Under the pieces are notes generated by a model. It was not told the origin of the DNA. It saw only the letters and a program-made list of their open reading frames with translations, and did not search any database. Source: Candidatus Villigracilis vicinus (lineage in GTDB: Bacteria; Chloroflexota; Anaerolineae; Anaerolineales; Villigracilaceae). From it: a stretch of 64,000 nucleotides of DNA. The stretch is from assembly GCA_016721315.1 (NCBI GenBank), contig JADKIL010000005.1:248001-312000 (forward strand). The letters are read 5' to 3'. Numbering within the stretch: position 1 is the stretch's first letter; each line of letters opens with the position of its first letter. The translations under genes and the position numbers were made by a program. Positions 33,408-42,302 of this stretch are shown piece by piece.

Positions 33408-34337
33408 ATGAATAGTCAGGATGTTAAGAACGCCATATCCGGCGCGCTTGTTATCGATAAACCCGTAGGCATGACGTCTCACGATGTCGTCCAAGCCATA
33501 CGAAATGGAACCAATTTACGCCGGGCTGGGCACACCGGTACGCTCGACCCGCGAGCCTCTGGCGTGCTCGTCATTTTAGTGGGACCCGCCGTGCGTTTGA
33601 GCGAATATGTTTCCGCATCAGATAAACGCTATCAAGCCATTATCCGTTTAGGCGGCACCACCGATACCTATGACGCCGAAGGGAAATTCACCCCCACCAA
33701 AGATCCTTCCAATATCACTGAAGCTGAATTTGAAGAAGCACTTAATACATTCGTTGGTGAAATAGAACAGACTCCCCCGCCGTATTCCGCCGTAAAGGTT
33801 CAGGGGCGCAAAGCCTACGAAATCGCCCGCAAAGGCGAAGAGGTCGAGTTGGAACCGCGCACCATCACCGTCCACCACCTCGAAGTCCTCGAATGGACCC
33901 CGCCCGAAGTGGTCATTGATGTACATTGTTCATCGGGCACCTATGTGCGTTCATTGGCAAACGATCTTGGAAAAAAATTAGGCTGTGGCGCATATCTGGT
34001 TGGCTTGCGCCGCACCAAGAGCGGCAAGTTCACCCTGCGTGACGCCGTGCCTCTGCGCAAATTGCAAGAAGCCTTTACCGCGGGCAACTGGTATCAATAC
34101 CTCATTCCCGCCGCTGAGGCACTCGGTGACTGGTATGCCATTGAACTCAGCCCCGATGAAGTGGAAGCTGTGCGGCACGGTCATCGTGTGAAGGCAAAGC
34201 CCGCCGATGCCGCCCAGGAAAAAGTACGCGGTGTCAGTACTCAGGGTGAGTTGGTCGCGCTGATGACCCGCATGGAAAACGCAGAAGACGGCTCCATTGA
34301 ATGGCAGCCAAAGAAAGTTTTCTTCACGTCTGATTAA
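33408..34337 (+). CDS. truB: tRNA pseudouridine-55 synthase TruB
   Basis: 309 residues. The catalytic aspartate D47 is in GHTGTLDPRASGVL; earlier LVIDKPVGMTSHDVVQ is the typical start, and the KRYQAIIRLGGTTDTYDAEG and TPPPYSAVKVQGRKAYEIAR segments follow. The C-terminal part (about 240-309) is PUA-like. It isomerises U55 of the T loop. AGGAGG lies 6 bases upstream of the ATG. Confidence 0.95.
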   Translation: MNSQDVKNAISGALVIDKPVGMTSHDVVQAIRNGTNLRRAGHTGTLDPRASGVLVILVGPAVRLSEYVSASDKRYQAIIRLGGTTDTYDAEGKFTPTKDPSNITEAEFEEALNTFVGEIEQTPPPYSAVKVQGRKAYEIARKGEEVELEPRTITVHHLEVLEWTPPEVVIDVHCSSGTYVRSLANDLGKKLGCGAYLVGLRRTKSGKFTLRDAVPLRKLQEAFTAGNWYQYLIPAAEALGDWYAIELSPDEVEAVRHGHRVKAKPADAAQEKVRGVSTQGELVALMTRMENAEDGSIEWQPKKVFFTSD

Positions 34338-34397
34338 AATTTTTCTCTCGTAAATGTGACCCGCAAAAGAGCATTTACCACACAGGATGATAAAATA

Positions 34398-34427
34398 AAG
34401 CCGCCGTCAAAGGCGGCTTTATTTTTT
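34398..34427 (+). terminator. Intrinsic terminator touching the ribF start codon
   Basis: Stem aaagccgcc / ggcggcttt with a 5-base loop and seven bases of T-rich sequence ending right at the ATG (34428) of ribF. Confidence 0.75.
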
Positions 34428-35354
34428 ATGCAACATTACCATTCCCTCGAAGAAGTCTCTCTCAAAGATTCATGGCTAACGATCGGCGTGTTCGACGGTG
34501 TACACCGTGGACATTGTGAGATCATCCAAAAGCTGGTGCAAGAGGCACATGCCAAAAATGCGCCTGCCGCAGTGCTGACCTTTCATCCCCACCCTGCCAC
34601 GGTTTTAACCGGCAAGGAGATGCGCTGCCTGACCACTCCCGATGAACGTGCCGAGCTGCTCGCCTCACTCGGCGTGGATGCGGTCATCACTCAGCGCTTC
34701 ACCCGGGACCTGTCCACTATGCCTGCCCATGAATATATGTCTCAACTGAAAACGCATCTTGGGCTCTCGCACCTGCTCATTGGCTATGATTTCGCCCTGG
34801 GCAAGGGACGCGAAGGCAACGCGCCGCGTTTGGCTGAGATCGGTTCAGAGCTGGGTTACAGTGTCGAGGTCGTGCCAGCCCTGGGCGATGAAAGCGGCGT
34901 GATCTCATCCACTGAGATTCGCAAGCTGGTCTCCACCGGAAACATGACCGAAGCCGCGAAGCTTCTCGGCTATCCTTACTCCATGAGTGGAGAGGTTATT
35001 CACGGTGCGGGGCGCGGCAAAACCATCAACTTCCCCACCGCGAACGTGGATTATCCCAAAGAGAAAGCCGCTCCGCCAAATGGCATCTACGCCTGCTGGG
35101 CAAAACTTGGCAATGAACGCTTTATGGCTGCGACCAATATCGGTTTAAACCCAACCTTTACTCCGGAACGACAGATTCCAAGCCTCGAAGCGTATCTGCT
35201 GGATTTTGACCGCGACATTTACGGTGAAGTGATGACGTTGGAATTTGTTACACGGCTAAGGGAGGAGATCCGCTATACAACCGTGGAGGCGCTCATTACC
35301 CAGATCCATGACGATGTGCGTCAGACCCGCTTGATCTTGAGCACGCCCCGCTAA
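34428..35354 (+). CDS. ribF: Bifunctional riboflavin kinase/FMN adenylyltransferase RibF
   Basis: 308 residues. FMN adenylyltransferase part: TIGVFDGVHRGH at about 18-29, LIGYDFALGKGREGN in the middle. Riboflavin kinase part: GRGKTINFPTANV at about 204-216. Makes FMN, then FAD. The ATG at 34428 is taken because it fits the family's N-terminus; the GTG at 34356 would put the terminator hairpin inside the gene. Odd: the hairpin with T run directly abuts the start, leaving no ribosome-binding site. Confidence 0.9.
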   Translation: MQHYHSLEEVSLKDSWLTIGVFDGVHRGHCEIIQKLVQEAHAKNAPAAVLTFHPHPATVLTGKEMRCLTTPDERAELLASLGVDAVITQRFTRDLSTMPAHEYMSQLKTHLGLSHLLIGYDFALGKGREGNAPRLAEIGSELGYSVEVVPALGDESGVISSTEIRKLVSTGNMTEAAKLLGYPYSMSGEVIHGAGRGKTINFPTANVDYPKEKAAPPNGIYACWAKLGNERFMAATNIGLNPTFTPERQIPSLEAYLLDFDRDIYGEVMTLEFVTRLREEIRYTTVEALITQIHDDVRQTRLILSTPR

Positions 35355-35388
35355 GTTACACTGCACCCAAAGAGGAGGGTACTTTTTA

Positions 35389-35838
35389 ATGAGAAACCGC
35401 GCAGGTATTATCTTGATCCATGAAGGCAGGCTCGCGCTGATCGAACGGCACCGGCAGGGACGGCATTATTTTGCCTTTCCCGGCGGCGGCGTAGACCAAG
35501 GCGAAACGGATGAGCAAGCCGCCGTCCGTGAGGCGGAGGAAGAACTTGGCATTCGCGTGGAGATCGTGCAAAAAGCAGCCACCATTTTGCGCGAAGGCAA
35601 GCGCGATCAAGTCTATTTTGTTGTTAACTGGATGAGTGGGGATTTCGGCACTGGCACTGGCGAGGAATATGGGGAATACAACCCCATGCATGGAACGTAC
35701 AACCCCGTTTGGATGCCCTTGGATGAAATTTTGAAGAAGAACGTAGTGCCGAAAGCACTCGCCGAGTTGACGTTCAAATCACAACATGAAGGCTGGGGAA
35801 AAAGCGCGGTCATTCATGAAGAAGTTAATCGAAAGTAA
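35389..35838 (+). CDS. NUDIX hydrolase
   Basis: 149 residues. The Nudix box GGGVDQGETDEQAAVREAEE followed by E-L-G matches G-x5-E-x7-R-E-x-x-E-E-x-G; it starts at about residue 29. Hydrolyses a nucleoside diphosphate linked to another group; which one is not readable. GAGGAGG lies 8 bases before the ATG. The next gene starts 12 bases after the stop and is probably cotranscribed. Confidence 0.88.
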   Translation: MRNRAGIILIHEGRLALIERHRQGRHYFAFPGGGVDQGETDEQAAVREAEEELGIRVEIVQKAATILREGKRDQVYFVVNWMSGDFGTGTGEEYGEYNPMHGTYNPVWMPLDEILKKNVVPKALAELTFKSQHEGWGKSAVIHEEVNRK

Positions 35839-35850
35839 AAGGAGAGCCCC

Positions 35851-37539
35851 ATGCCAAATGTAAAATTTGACCGTTTCTATCGTTATGCAGATATGACCCG
35901 CATTCTCAAAGCATATGCAAAGGAATACCCGAACCTTATCCGCTTGGAATCGATCGGCAAAAGCCACGAAGGCAGGGATGTCTGGTTGTTACGAATGACC
36001 AACTTCAAAAACGGGAGCGATACAGAGAAGCCCGCGCTCTGGGTGGATGCAAACCTGCACGCCTCCGAAGTGACCGGCTCCACAGCAGCACTGTATCTCA
36101 TTCATGACCTGGTGACCCGCTATGGCAATGATGAACAAGTTACACGCGCGCTCAATAGCCGTACCTTTTACATCGTGCCATGCGTCAACCCTGATGGCGC
36201 CGAATGGGCGCTGGCAGATCGCCCCAAAGAAATTCGCTCAAGTACACGTCCTTACCCTTATGTTGAAAATGCCATCGAAGGCATGGAGGCAGGGGAAGAT
36301 GTAGACGGCGATGGGCGCATTTTACAGATGCGCATCAAAGACCCGAACGGCGCTTGGAAGGTCCACCCCGACCATCCACGTTTGATGATACGACGTGACC
36401 CGGTGGAAGTGGGCGGCGAATATTACCGCGTGCTCACCGAAGGGTTCATGAAAAATTACGATGGCATCACCATCAAAGTCAACCCGCCGAGGGAAGGGCT
36501 CGACTTAAACCGCAACTTCCCGGCAAATTGGCGCACTGAGTCAGAACAGTACGGCGCGGGTGACTTCCCCACCAGTGAGCCGGAGGCGCTCAACCTTGTG
36601 CGCTTCATCTTTGAGAACCGCAACATCACCGGCACTATTTCATATCACACCTTCAGTGGTGTGCTCTTGCGCGGTATGCCAGAAAAACCCGATGATGAGC
36701 AGATCCCTGAAGATATCTGGACACTCCAAAAGATCGGCTCAAAAGGACGAGAGATCACCGGCTACCCGGATATTTCCATGTTCCATGAATTTCGTTATCA
36801 CCCCAAACAGGTCACCACGGGTGCATTCGATGAGTGGGCATACGAACATCGCGGCATCTACGCATGGACGGTTGAGTTCTGGAACCCGGTTAAAGAGGCG
36901 GGCATCGAAGACGCGAAATATATCGATTGGTATCGTGAACACCCGCTCGAAGACGATCTCAAAATGTTGCGCTGGAATGACACCATCCTGGATGGCAAAG
37001 GCTATGTGGATTGGTATGAGTTCAACCATCCGCAATTGGGCAAACTGGAAATGGGAGGCTGGGACTTCCTGCATGTGTGGTCGAATGTGCCGTCGGAATT
37101 TTTGGAAAGAGAGATCAGCCGCTTTCCCGATTGGATCGTCTGGCACGCTCTGATCGCGCCTGAGCTTGGTCTGCGCGACGTGAGCGTCACCCCGCTGGGA
37201 GCGGATACGTATAACATTCGCCTTGTAGTAGAAAACCGCGGCTGGCTGCCCACATACGTTTCAAAAAAGGCATTGGAACGCAAGGTTTCACGCGGTGTGA
37301 TGTGTGAAATTCAACTGCCCAAAGGCGCAAAACTGATCGCGGGCAAAGAACGCGAAGAACCTGGTGAGCTCGAAGGCAGAGCGCAAATCCCTGCTTCTTT
37401 TATTTTTGATCCAGGGTATGGCACATCAGACCGGGCAAAAGTGGAATGGATCGTGAAAGCAAAAAAGGGGACAAAGGTTAAACTTTCTGCAAAGCATGAA
37501 CGCGCTGGCGTGGTTCGAGCTCAGGTGGAATTAAAATAA
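35851..37539 (+). CDS. M14 zinc carboxypeptidase
   Basis: 562 residues. Zinc ligands H70 and E73 in LHASEV, a later histidine in ISYHTFSG, and the catalytic glutamate in AWTVEFW at about 345. DLNRNFPANW is the substrate-carboxylate-binding arginine loop. The C-terminal 150 residues look like a beta-sandwich add-on. No signal peptide is visible, so it probably acts inside the cell or leaves by another route. AAGGAGAGC before the ATG. Confidence 0.88.
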   Translation: MPNVKFDRFYRYADMTRILKAYAKEYPNLIRLESIGKSHEGRDVWLLRMTNFKNGSDTEKPALWVDANLHASEVTGSTAALYLIHDLVTRYGNDEQVTRALNSRTFYIVPCVNPDGAEWALADRPKEIRSSTRPYPYVENAIEGMEAGEDVDGDGRILQMRIKDPNGAWKVHPDHPRLMIRRDPVEVGGEYYRVLTEGFMKNYDGITIKVNPPREGLDLNRNFPANWRTESEQYGAGDFPTSEPEALNLVRFIFENRNITGTISYHTFSGVLLRGMPEKPDDEQIPEDIWTLQKIGSKGREITGYPDISMFHEFRYHPKQVTTGAFDEWAYEHRGIYAWTVEFWNPVKEAGIEDAKYIDWYREHPLEDDLKMLRWNDTILDGKGYVDWYEFNHPQLGKLEMGGWDFLHVWSNVPSEFLEREISRFPDWIVWHALIAPELGLRDVSVTPLGADTYNIRLVVENRGWLPTYVSKKALERKVSRGVMCEIQLPKGAKLIAGKEREEPGELEGRAQIPASFIFDPGYGTSDRAKVEWIVKAKKGTKVKLSAKHERAGVVRAQVELK

Positions 37540-37572
37540 CTTCTGCTGCCTCCCCTCCAAAAGACTTTATCT

Positions 37573-37614
37573 AACGCAAAAGCCCCTCTCCAAAAAGAGA
37601 GGCTTTTGCGTTAA
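37573..37614. terminator. Intrinsic terminator
   Basis: Stem taacgcaaaagcc...tctc / gagaggcttttgcgtta after the peptidase gene. Confidence 0.8.
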
Positions 37615-37626
37615 TAGCAGCAAGAA

Positions 37627-37726
37627 TTTATTAGACTTCTTGTAAAAGTCTATTTTTCATCCTGCTCAAGGCGGCGTCCTCGCCGCCGGGGACTGCGGCG
37701 AGAGCACTTATGCAAGAGGTCTATTA
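37627..37726. repeat. MITE-like element with about 20-base inverted ends
   Basis: Left end tttattagacttcttgtaaa and right end tatgcaagaggtctatta are inverted, enclosing about 60 bases with a G/C-rich stem (ggcggcgtcctcgccgcc). About 100 bases, no coding capacity. Sits between a terminator and the end of the cyclase gene. Confidence 0.6.
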
Positions 37727-37732
37727 CATTAC

Positions 37733-39526
37733 CTATATCTTCACCCGCCACATTTCCATTGCCGCATCATAACCGCGAATCTCGCCATTAAAACGGGAAA
37801 CAGAATTTGGCATAGCATTCTTCTCAAGGAATTCGATCACTTCCGGGTCGTTGCGGATATCACCAGAAAGGATCAGTTCTCCGCCTGCCGAAAAGTGCGG
37901 CAAACGTGCCGCAATATTCACTGTGGAGCCAAAGTAATCCAGCCGATCATTTAGATTCACTACAATGCATGGACCATGATGTACGCCCACTTTGATCGTC
38001 AATGGAGGGATGCCGCGTGCAGATAGCTCCCGCTGCACATTCCAGATCGCCCGCACCGCCGAAACAGGCTTACGGAAAGCCGCCATGACCGCATCTCCCA
38101 TTGTTTTGACGATGGCACCTTCTTCATTGGCGACTGCCTGTTCCACAATATCAAAATGTTCGCGCACTTTCCCAAAAGCAGTTGCATCACCGATCTCACG
38201 ATACATCTTGGTGGAATTTCTCAGGTCGGTAAACATCAACGTCATCGAACCGACGGAGACCTCCTCCCCCACCCGCAAGACTTCGCTGGAAAAGAGATCG
38301 CGAAACACTTGCAGCGTGGTCACATCCGCCGCAGTCGCCGCCTGGTCAGACCAGGTCACTCGTTCCAATTGAAAGTTCTGAGTAAAGTCTGTATCGTTAA
38401 GCAAACGGATCGTTGGAGTCAACCCAATGGACAGGAAATCGCTTGTCCAGCCGACCGCATCGGCATGAAAATCCATTTGAGCAGGACCAGTTGACGCGGC
38501 GGTCAGAACTTGCGAACCCTCCAAAGAAGAAGCAGAAAGACGATAACGCCCTTCGCTAAGGATCGTCTTGAACGGTAATTCTTCGCGTGGCGGCACGACC
38601 AGGGAGAAAACGATGTGCGGCTGGCGCTGCGGACTGCCCACGCAGAATTCCACCGAAGCATCCACCTGCCGAATGGATGAATTAGGGCGGAAGATCACTT
38701 CCACATTATGGTCAAAGTTCACATCGAAATTGATCTGACAGGTATCGCAGTGTGATTGCCCGCGAACATCGCCAAGTCGTTTATGATCTTCTGCCACGCC
38801 GCGGCATTCGGGGCAAAGCAGATCCCAATACATGTCCAAGATACCTTCACGTGTCGCATGCAGGAACGTTTCGAGCACGGCACGGCGCGGCAAATTCCAG
38901 CCATCTGCCAGCGCATACGGACGCATGCGCTGAATGGAAAGGTCATCGGCTTGCTGAAAGTATTCATATAACCGCTCAAGTGTCTGGCGGTCGCCGCCTT
39001 TTAGGCGTTCTTTGAGGCTGCGATAGCGCAGGCTTCCGTTCGAGTTGAGATTCCGCCCGGGCGCAGCGGCAAGCCTCATGTCGGGGTTTGAGGCGAGACG
39101 ATCATAAGATTTAAATGCAGCACCGAATTGTTTTGCGCTGAAGATCCCAATTCCCAACGGAATGGCAATATCTCCGAGGATGTTACGAGCCGTTGCCCAA
39201 ACCTCATATACAAGATGCGTACCCGAAGGATCGCGCCGTTCGAGGCGGCAATCCACACGCATCTCCAAAAGTGGACCCGTTTGATAGCGGCGCAAAATTC
39301 CAAAACGATAGGGATACGTCCACTCGAAGGGTTCTTCATCCCAAATGATATTGATCAGCGGTAATTTGAACTTAACGCGTTTGACGCGGTTCTGTATCCC
39401 CAGCAATTGCATCGGCGGCAAGCCGGTGTCACGATTAAAGCGGTTTGTATCGGAAACAAGGTTCCACAGGGCTTCAGGTGAAGCGTTTAGATCCCATTCC
39501 CAAGTATAGTGATATTGGTTCGTCAT
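37733..39526 (-). CDS. Class III nucleotide cyclase with SRPBCC and DUF5939-like domains
   Basis: 597 residues. N-terminal SRPBCC/START-like domain (about 1-150, YHYTWEWDLNASPEALWNLV), a middle DUF5939-like region with a zinc ribbon (CPEC...CDTC at about 235-260), and a C-terminal class III cyclase (about 420-597): TLMFTDLRNSTKMY (first metal Asp), TMGDAVMAAF (second Asp) and VGVHHGPCIV, with FGSTVNIAARL. It makes cAMP or cGMP from ATP or GTP; a ligand bound by the N-terminal domain may control it. The ATP/GTP-choosing residues cannot be judged safely by eye. Confidence 0.85.
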   Translation of the reverse strand: MTNQYHYTWEWDLNASPEALWNLVSDTNRFNRDTGLPPMQLLGIQNRVKRVKFKLPLINIIWDEEPFEWTYPYRFGILRRYQTGPLLEMRVDCRLERRDPSGTHLVYEVWATARNILGDIAIPLGIGIFSAKQFGAAFKSYDRLASNPDMRLAAAPGRNLNSNGSLRYRSLKERLKGGDRQTLERLYEYFQQADDLSIQRMRPYALADGWNLPRRAVLETFLHATREGILDMYWDLLCPECRGVAEDHKRLGDVRGQSHCDTCQINFDVNFDHNVEVIFRPNSSIRQVDASVEFCVGSPQRQPHIVFSLVVPPREELPFKTILSEGRYRLSASSLEGSQVLTAASTGPAQMDFHADAVGWTSDFLSIGLTPTIRLLNDTDFTQNFQLERVTWSDQAATAADVTTLQVFRDLFSSEVLRVGEEVSVGSMTLMFTDLRNSTKMYREIGDATAFGKVREHFDIVEQAVANEEGAIVKTMGDAVMAAFRKPVSAVRAIWNVQRELSARGIPPLTIKVGVHHGPCIVVNLNDRLDYFGSTVNIAARLPHFSAGGELILSGDIRNDPEVIEFLEKNAMPNSVSRFNGEIRGYDAAMEMWRVKI

Positions 39527-39602
39527 TTTTATTAGACCAGTAAATTGGGCTAATTTTACCTTTCAATCCTCCCTAAAGCATTACAGACGAATAAGAATTC
39601 TG

Positions 39603-40208
39603 CTACAGCGAGATCAACCCCAGCTCAATTCCGCGCTTCACGGCTTCGGTGCGCCCCGCTGCTCCCAACTTGGCATACAACGCCGAAAGATGGAACTTGA
39701 CCGTATGCTCGCTGATCCCCAATGCCAGCGCGATCTGTTTATTGGCAAGCCCTTCTGCCATTTGCTGGAGGACTTCCTTCTCCCGCGCCGTTAGCGGTTC
39801 TGGCAGTGACTCTTCTCCCAAACTTTCTCCGCCCTTTGGCAACCGCATCAATCCCTCAACCAGACCGGGCACGCCCACCCATAGCCCTTCTGCCACTGCA
39901 GCAATACCTGCCGCCAATTCATCTCCGCTTGCATCGGTTGAAAGCACACCCCATGCACGAATGCCGAATGAAAGAGCCTGTCGTACAGGCTCAATATCCT
40001 CCGTTAAAAAGAGGATGCCGAAATTCGTATCTTGCATGCCATGCACAGAAGAAACCGAGGCGAGCACTGCCACCTCGGTTTCACGTTCATTCACATCGGA
40101 AAGGCGAGACGCCTCCCCCACCACCTGGATATTTGGATGCGCAGTTAGCATTTCGCGCAAACCCATCCGCAACGCATGGCTGGGTGAGACAATGGTTACA
40201 CGGATCAA
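39603..40208 (-). CDS. NarL/LuxR-type response regulator with degenerate receiver
   Basis: 201 residues from a TTG at 40208 with AAAGGAAAA upstream; a TTG at 40229 lacks this. The C-terminus is a clean LuxR helix-turn-helix (LTAREKEVLQQMAEGLANKQ, then I-S-E-H-T-V-K-F-H). The N-terminus has a receiver fold, but where the phosphorylated aspartate should be the strand reads VAVLASVSS, without an obvious Asp, so phosphorylation is doubtful. No histidine kinase next to it. Confidence 0.75.
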   Translation of the reverse strand: MIRVTIVSPSHALRMGLREMLTAHPNIQVVGEASRLSDVNERETEVAVLASVSSVHGMQDTNFGILFLTEDIEPVRQALSFGIRAWGVLSTDASGDELAAGIAAVAEGLWVGVPGLVEGLMRLPKGGESLGEESLPEPLTAREKEVLQQMAEGLANKQIALALGISEHTVKFHLSALYAKLGAAGRTEAVKRGIELGLISL

Positions 40209-40294
40209 AAATTTTCCTTTCCAGCACAATTCATTTTCACGGAGAACACAAAACTCTGTGTTCTCCGTGATCTCTTTGGTGAACTCTTTTCGTT

Positions 40295-41197
40295 CTAACG
40301 TTCTCCAACCACCACACTGATGGACTGTAAGGTACCGCCGCGTAAAACGTCCATGGGCGTGGGCTTGCCAACTACATCACCACTCAGCCGTGTGAATAGT
40401 TCATCGTGATGTTCCACTGCAACGCCTGCCACACCAACCAGAATGTCGCCAATGATCAATCCAGCTTTTTCAGCGGGGCTGTCTTTTTCGATGCCGACGA
40501 TCAACAAGCCGGTCTCCTGCTCGCGTTTCAGCTGGCTGCGTCCTTCGACCGGCAGGTTCACAGTCTGGCTGCGAACCCCGATGAAGCCGCGTTTGATCTT
40601 GCCATGTTTAATAAGGGTTTCTGCAATGCTCCAGGCAGCGTCTGCCGGAATGGTAATGGCTTCGCCACCCATGCCAAAGCCGGAGGTGTTAATGCCGTAG
40701 GCTTCTCCATCTCCATTAACGAGCGGTCCACCGGAAAAGCCCGGATAGGAAACCACATCGGTCTTGATGAATTTCTCCAACATGCCGCCGCGTCCGGTGC
40801 GGACGGGTCCGCCAATCTTGTTGATCGTGCCAAAGCTGGATTCAATTCCATCTGCTGAAGGACGCCCAAGCGCCAACACGAACTGCCCCACTCGTGCAGG
40901 GGTCCTGGCGATCTGTGCTGGTGTGGCAACGGCGGAGTCCAATTTTAAAACCGCCAGATCCGTTCCCGGGTCCCGACCAGCGAGGCGTGCTGTTACTTCA
41001 CTTCCGTCCCCAAGCAAGATCTTGATATTCTCTTCACGCTCCACGACATGCCCCGCAGTGAGGACAGTATCCTTTGCAAAAGCAATGCCGCTGGCGGGCA
41101 TACGGCGGCGCGCATCCACCAACACGGTGTAACTGCCAGCCTTTTCGGCAGCATTCGCCATGGCTTCAGAAAGTTCGGTGAACATATTTTTACTCAT
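40295..41197 (-). CDS. HtrA-like trypsin-type serine protease with PDZ domain
   Basis: 300 residues. Catalytic triad H50 (VLTAGHVV), D80 (GTDLAVL) and S155 (PGFSGGPL); the PDZ domain spans about 205-295 (GLIIGDILVGVAG). Typical HtrA/DegP enzymes have a signal peptide or membrane helix, but the visible N-terminus (MSKNMFTELSEAMANAAEKA) has neither, suggesting a cytoplasmic enzyme. GGAG lies 10 bases before the ATG. Confidence 0.85.
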   Translation of the reverse strand: MSKNMFTELSEAMANAAEKAGSYTVLVDARRRMPASGIAFAKDTVLTAGHVVEREENIKILLGDGSEVTARLAGRDPGTDLAVLKLDSAVATPAQIARTPARVGQFVLALGRPSADGIESSFGTINKIGGPVRTGRGGMLEKFIKTDVVSYPGFSGGPLVNGDGEAYGINTSGFGMGGEAITIPADAAWSIAETLIKHGKIKRGFIGVRSQTVNLPVEGRSQLKREQETGLLIVGIEKDSPAEKAGLIIGDILVGVAGVAVEHHDELFTRLSGDVVGKPTPMDVLRGGTLQSISVVVGER

Positions 41198-41293
41198 CGG
41201 TTATAACTCCTTTACACATCATTCTAGCGTCCGTAGACCGGGAGTGTATCGGTAATTCGAGCGGTTCGGTACTGGACATTTGGGTAGGTCTGA

Positions 41294-42223
41294 CTAGCGG
41301 CTTCTTGCCTTCTGTTCGAGCGGCAAGAGGGCGGCAAATATTTTTTCCTGCGTGGGGGTCGGCACGCCAAGGGCTTTGCCCATGCGGATCACCGCTCCAG
41401 TCTGTTCGTTCAATTCGGAGGGGCGCCCTGCCATAACATCCTTTTGCATGGATGCGGTCATTTGCGCGGGCAGGTTGTCAATGCGCTGCATGGTCGCTTC
41501 TACAAAATTTTCAGCAATGGCTACCCCACGCGCACGGGCAACAGCGGATGTTTCGTTCATGGCATTAATAAGCATGGCACGCGCTTGCGGGTCGCTGCGA
41601 TATTCACCAGTGGTCAGGCGTGTAAAAGACCCAACCCCGCTCGTACCAGAGATGAAGATGAATTTTTCCCACATGGCGGTTTGAATATCGTTTGGAATTT
41701 CAGCCGTAATACCGCTGACCGAACTAAAGATGTGGTGAAGGGTTTGGATACGTTCACTTTCAGAGTTATCCCATTCACCATAGGCAATATAAGGCTGGAT
41801 GCCTACATGACCGATCCGCCCTGGAGCGGCGATCACAGCACTGATGCGGCATAACCCGCCCAAGACATGCTTTGAGCCAAACATATCCAGCAGGGTATCC
41901 ATGTGTTCCATGCCGTTCAATAATGGGAGGATCATGGTATGTTCTGCCATCATCGCTCTCAACTGCGGAATCACCTCTGTCAACTGCCAGGCTTTAACGG
42001 CAAGTACGATCAAGTCTGCAATGCCAATGGATGACGGAGAATCAGTAGCTTTTACAGGGTGGACTATAAAATCTCCATTGATGGATTCCACATATAAGCC
42101 AGAGTCTCGCAGCGCCGCCAGATGTTCTCCGCGGGCAATGAAGGTTACATCTTCCCCATTATTTGCAAGGCGTCCACCAAAGTACCCGCCAACGCCGCCG
42201 GTTCCAAAGATCACTATTTTCAT
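41294..42223 (-). CDS. panE: 2-Dehydropantoate 2-reductase (PanE/ApbA family)
   Basis: 309 residues. NADPH loop GTGGVGGYFGG at residues 7-17; later LLNGMEHMDTL and KFIFISGTSGVGSFTR are the ketopantoate-reductase segments. Catalyses NADPH-dependent reduction of ketopantoate in pantothenate synthesis. Some family members act on other keto-acids, so the symbol is by family only. No other pan genes in the window. Confidence 0.8.
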   Translation of the reverse strand: MKIVIFGTGGVGGYFGGRLANNGEDVTFIARGEHLAALRDSGLYVESINGDFIVHPVKATDSPSSIGIADLIVLAVKAWQLTEVIPQLRAMMAEHTMILPLLNGMEHMDTLLDMFGSKHVLGGLCRISAVIAAPGRIGHVGIQPYIAYGEWDNSESERIQTLHHIFSSVSGITAEIPNDIQTAMWEKFIFISGTSGVGSFTRLTTGEYRSDPQARAMLINAMNETSAVARARGVAIAENFVEATMQRIDNLPAQMTASMQKDVMAGRPSELNEQTGAVIRMGKALGVPTPTQEKIFAALLPLEQKARSR

Positions 42224-42302
42224 AAATGATTCCAGTTTCTATTTAAAGGATTTACAATATCGGTTGTCTATTTAAGTATATCCTACCCACAGGAACATCC
42301 AA

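Noticed and set aside
34338..34427. FMN riboswitch before ribF
   Set aside because: The gap is only 90 bases and lacks the conserved FMN-element sequence blocks; only an intrinsic terminator is visible.
34356..34428. GTG start for ribF at 34356
   Set aside because: It would translate a terminator hairpin; the family N-terminus fits the ATG at 34428.
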